Source: Roseibium algicola
GTDB taxonomy: Bacteria; Pseudomonadota; Alphaproteobacteria; Rhizobiales; Stappiaceae
NCBI RefSeq assembly: GCF_001999245.1
Contig: NZ_CP019630.1
Coordinates: 2,356,001-2,420,000 of the forward strand
DNA: 64,000 bases
Direction of reading: 5' to 3'
Under the pieces are notes generated by a model. That model had not been told where the DNA came from. It was given only the letters and a program-made list of their open reading frames with translations, and ran no database searches. Every line of letters starts with the position of its first letter. Within the stretch, counting starts at the first letter, position 1. The position numbers and the translations under genes were made by a program. Shown piece after piece: positions 63,284-64,000 of this stretch.

Positions 63284-64000
63284 TCAGTGCCTCCCCTTCT
63301 GTGTCGGGTCGAGCACCTCACGCAGGGCGTCGCCCAGAAGATTGAAGCCCAGCGCCAGCGCGATGATGGCGATACCCGGGAAGAACACCAGCCAGGGCGC
63401 CGAGGTGAAATAGGTCTGGTTTTCGTAGATGATGTTGCCCCAGGAAGGGGTCGGCGGCTGTACGCCGATGCCGAGATAGCTGAGTGTTGCCTCCAGCAGC
63501 ACTGTCGTCGAGATGCCCAGCGTGCCGAAGACGACGATGGTCGACAGAAGATGCGGCAGGATGTGGCGGAATAGTATCCGGAAAAGGCCTGCGCCCATGG
63601 CCCGTTCGGCCAGGATGAATTCACGCTCCGACAGCGACCTGGTTTCGGTATAGACGACACGCGCCATCTGCACCCAGTTGACCATGGCGATCACCATGGC
63701 AACGATCCAGAGCGATGGTCTGAACAGGGCCGCCAGCGTGATGGCAAGCAGCAGCGCCGGGAAGGCCATCATCAGATCGGTGAAGCGCATCAGCACCGTT
63801 TCAACCCAGCCACGGAAAAAACCGGCGAGGATGCCGACAAAGGCACCGACCGCAACGGCGATCCCGTTGGCGACAACCCCGATGATGAGCGACGTCTGCG
63901 CGCCGTAGATCAGACGTGACAGGAGATCGCGCCCGAGCAGATCCGTTCCCAGCCAGAAGGTTTCGCCCGGAGGCAAAGGCGCGCCCTCCAGGGTCAGCCC
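63284..64000 (-). CDS. Peptide-type ABC transporter permease (DppC-like), N-terminus beyond window
   Basis: 239 codons are visible, in frame to the right edge, ending at 63284. GETFWLGTDLLGRDLLSRLIYGAQ is the DppC-type segment after the first helix, so roughly 50-70 residues are missing. The coupling loop is FILAERAMGAGLFRILFRHI, and the PTPSWGNIIYE block is typical. It is upstream of, and co-transcribed with, the DppB-like gene. Confidence 0.92.
   Translation of the reverse strand, partial: GLTLEGAPLPPGETFWLGTDLLGRDLLSRLIYGAQTSLIIGVVANGIAVAVGAFVGILAGFFRGWVETVLMRFTDLMMAFPALLLAITLAALFRPSLWIVAMVIAMVNWVQMARVVYTETRSLSEREFILAERAMGAGLFRILFRHILPHLLSTIVVFGTLGISTTVLLEATLSYLGIGVQPPTPSWGNIIYENQTYFTSAPWLVFFPGIAIIALALGFNLLGDALREVLDPTQKGRH

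Overview
The window looks like chromosomal DNA from a GC-rich marine alphaproteobacterium. A member of the Stappiaceae (Roseibium/Labrenzia-like) is my best guess. That is an inference from PcaQ-type aromatic catabolism, rhizobial-style intergenic palindromes, many ABC transporters and dense operons with ATGA/TGATG stop-start overlaps; no rRNA gene or marker fixes it. No tRNA, rRNA, CRISPR array, transposase or phage gene was recognised.

Layout. 1-3.9 kb: a truncated GGDEF-EAL protein, an orphan ThiY/pyrimidine-type binding protein, and divergently an iodotyrosine-deiodinase-like flavoprotein, with a near-perfect RutR-type operator between the last two. 3.9-11.5 kb: a seven-gene V-type ATPase operon (B-D-I-K-E-DUF2764-A) whose proteolipid carries the Na+-binding residue set. 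12.1-15.0 kb: a membrane cytochrome b fused to an ethylbenzene-dehydrogenase-type heme domain, plus a soluble 2Fe-2S/FAD/NAD reductase. 15.1-18.8 kb: a PstS-like binding protein paired with a GGDEF-EAL membrane protein. 19.2-30.5 kb: a LacI-controlled oligosaccharide locus (ABC importer, two TIM-barrel isomerases, Gfo/Idh dehydrogenase, aldo-keto reductase, GH43 xylosidase). 30.5-37.4 kb: palindromic repeats, then a ROK-controlled sugar ABC importer with glucokinase. 37.4-44.5 kb: pcaQ and pobA-pcaDCHG-BKACE-pcaB for 4-hydroxybenzoate/protocatechuate. 44.5-53.4 kb: purine catabolism (LysR, xdhABC, NCS2 permease, guanine deaminase). 53.6-57.8 kb: zeta-class GST, a FecR protein with a minisatellite, and a CHASE2 adenylate cyclase. 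57.9-64 kb: a peptide-type ABC operon containing an acetamidase/formamidase gene.

The genes describe an aerobic or facultative marine heterotroph that scavenges plant or algal saccharides, aromatics, purines, pyrimidines and amides, and has several nucleotide second-messenger circuits. The most unusual items are the IYD homologue with a conserved halotyrosine-binding triad beside a RutR site, the permuted DUF2764-type V-ATPase with a sodium signature, the cytochrome b-EB_dh fusion with its reductase, the binding protein/GGDEF-EAL pair, and the BKACE enzyme inside the pca operon. Positions, motifs and overlaps were read from the sequence. Functional roles come from family knowledge, and no database search was run.
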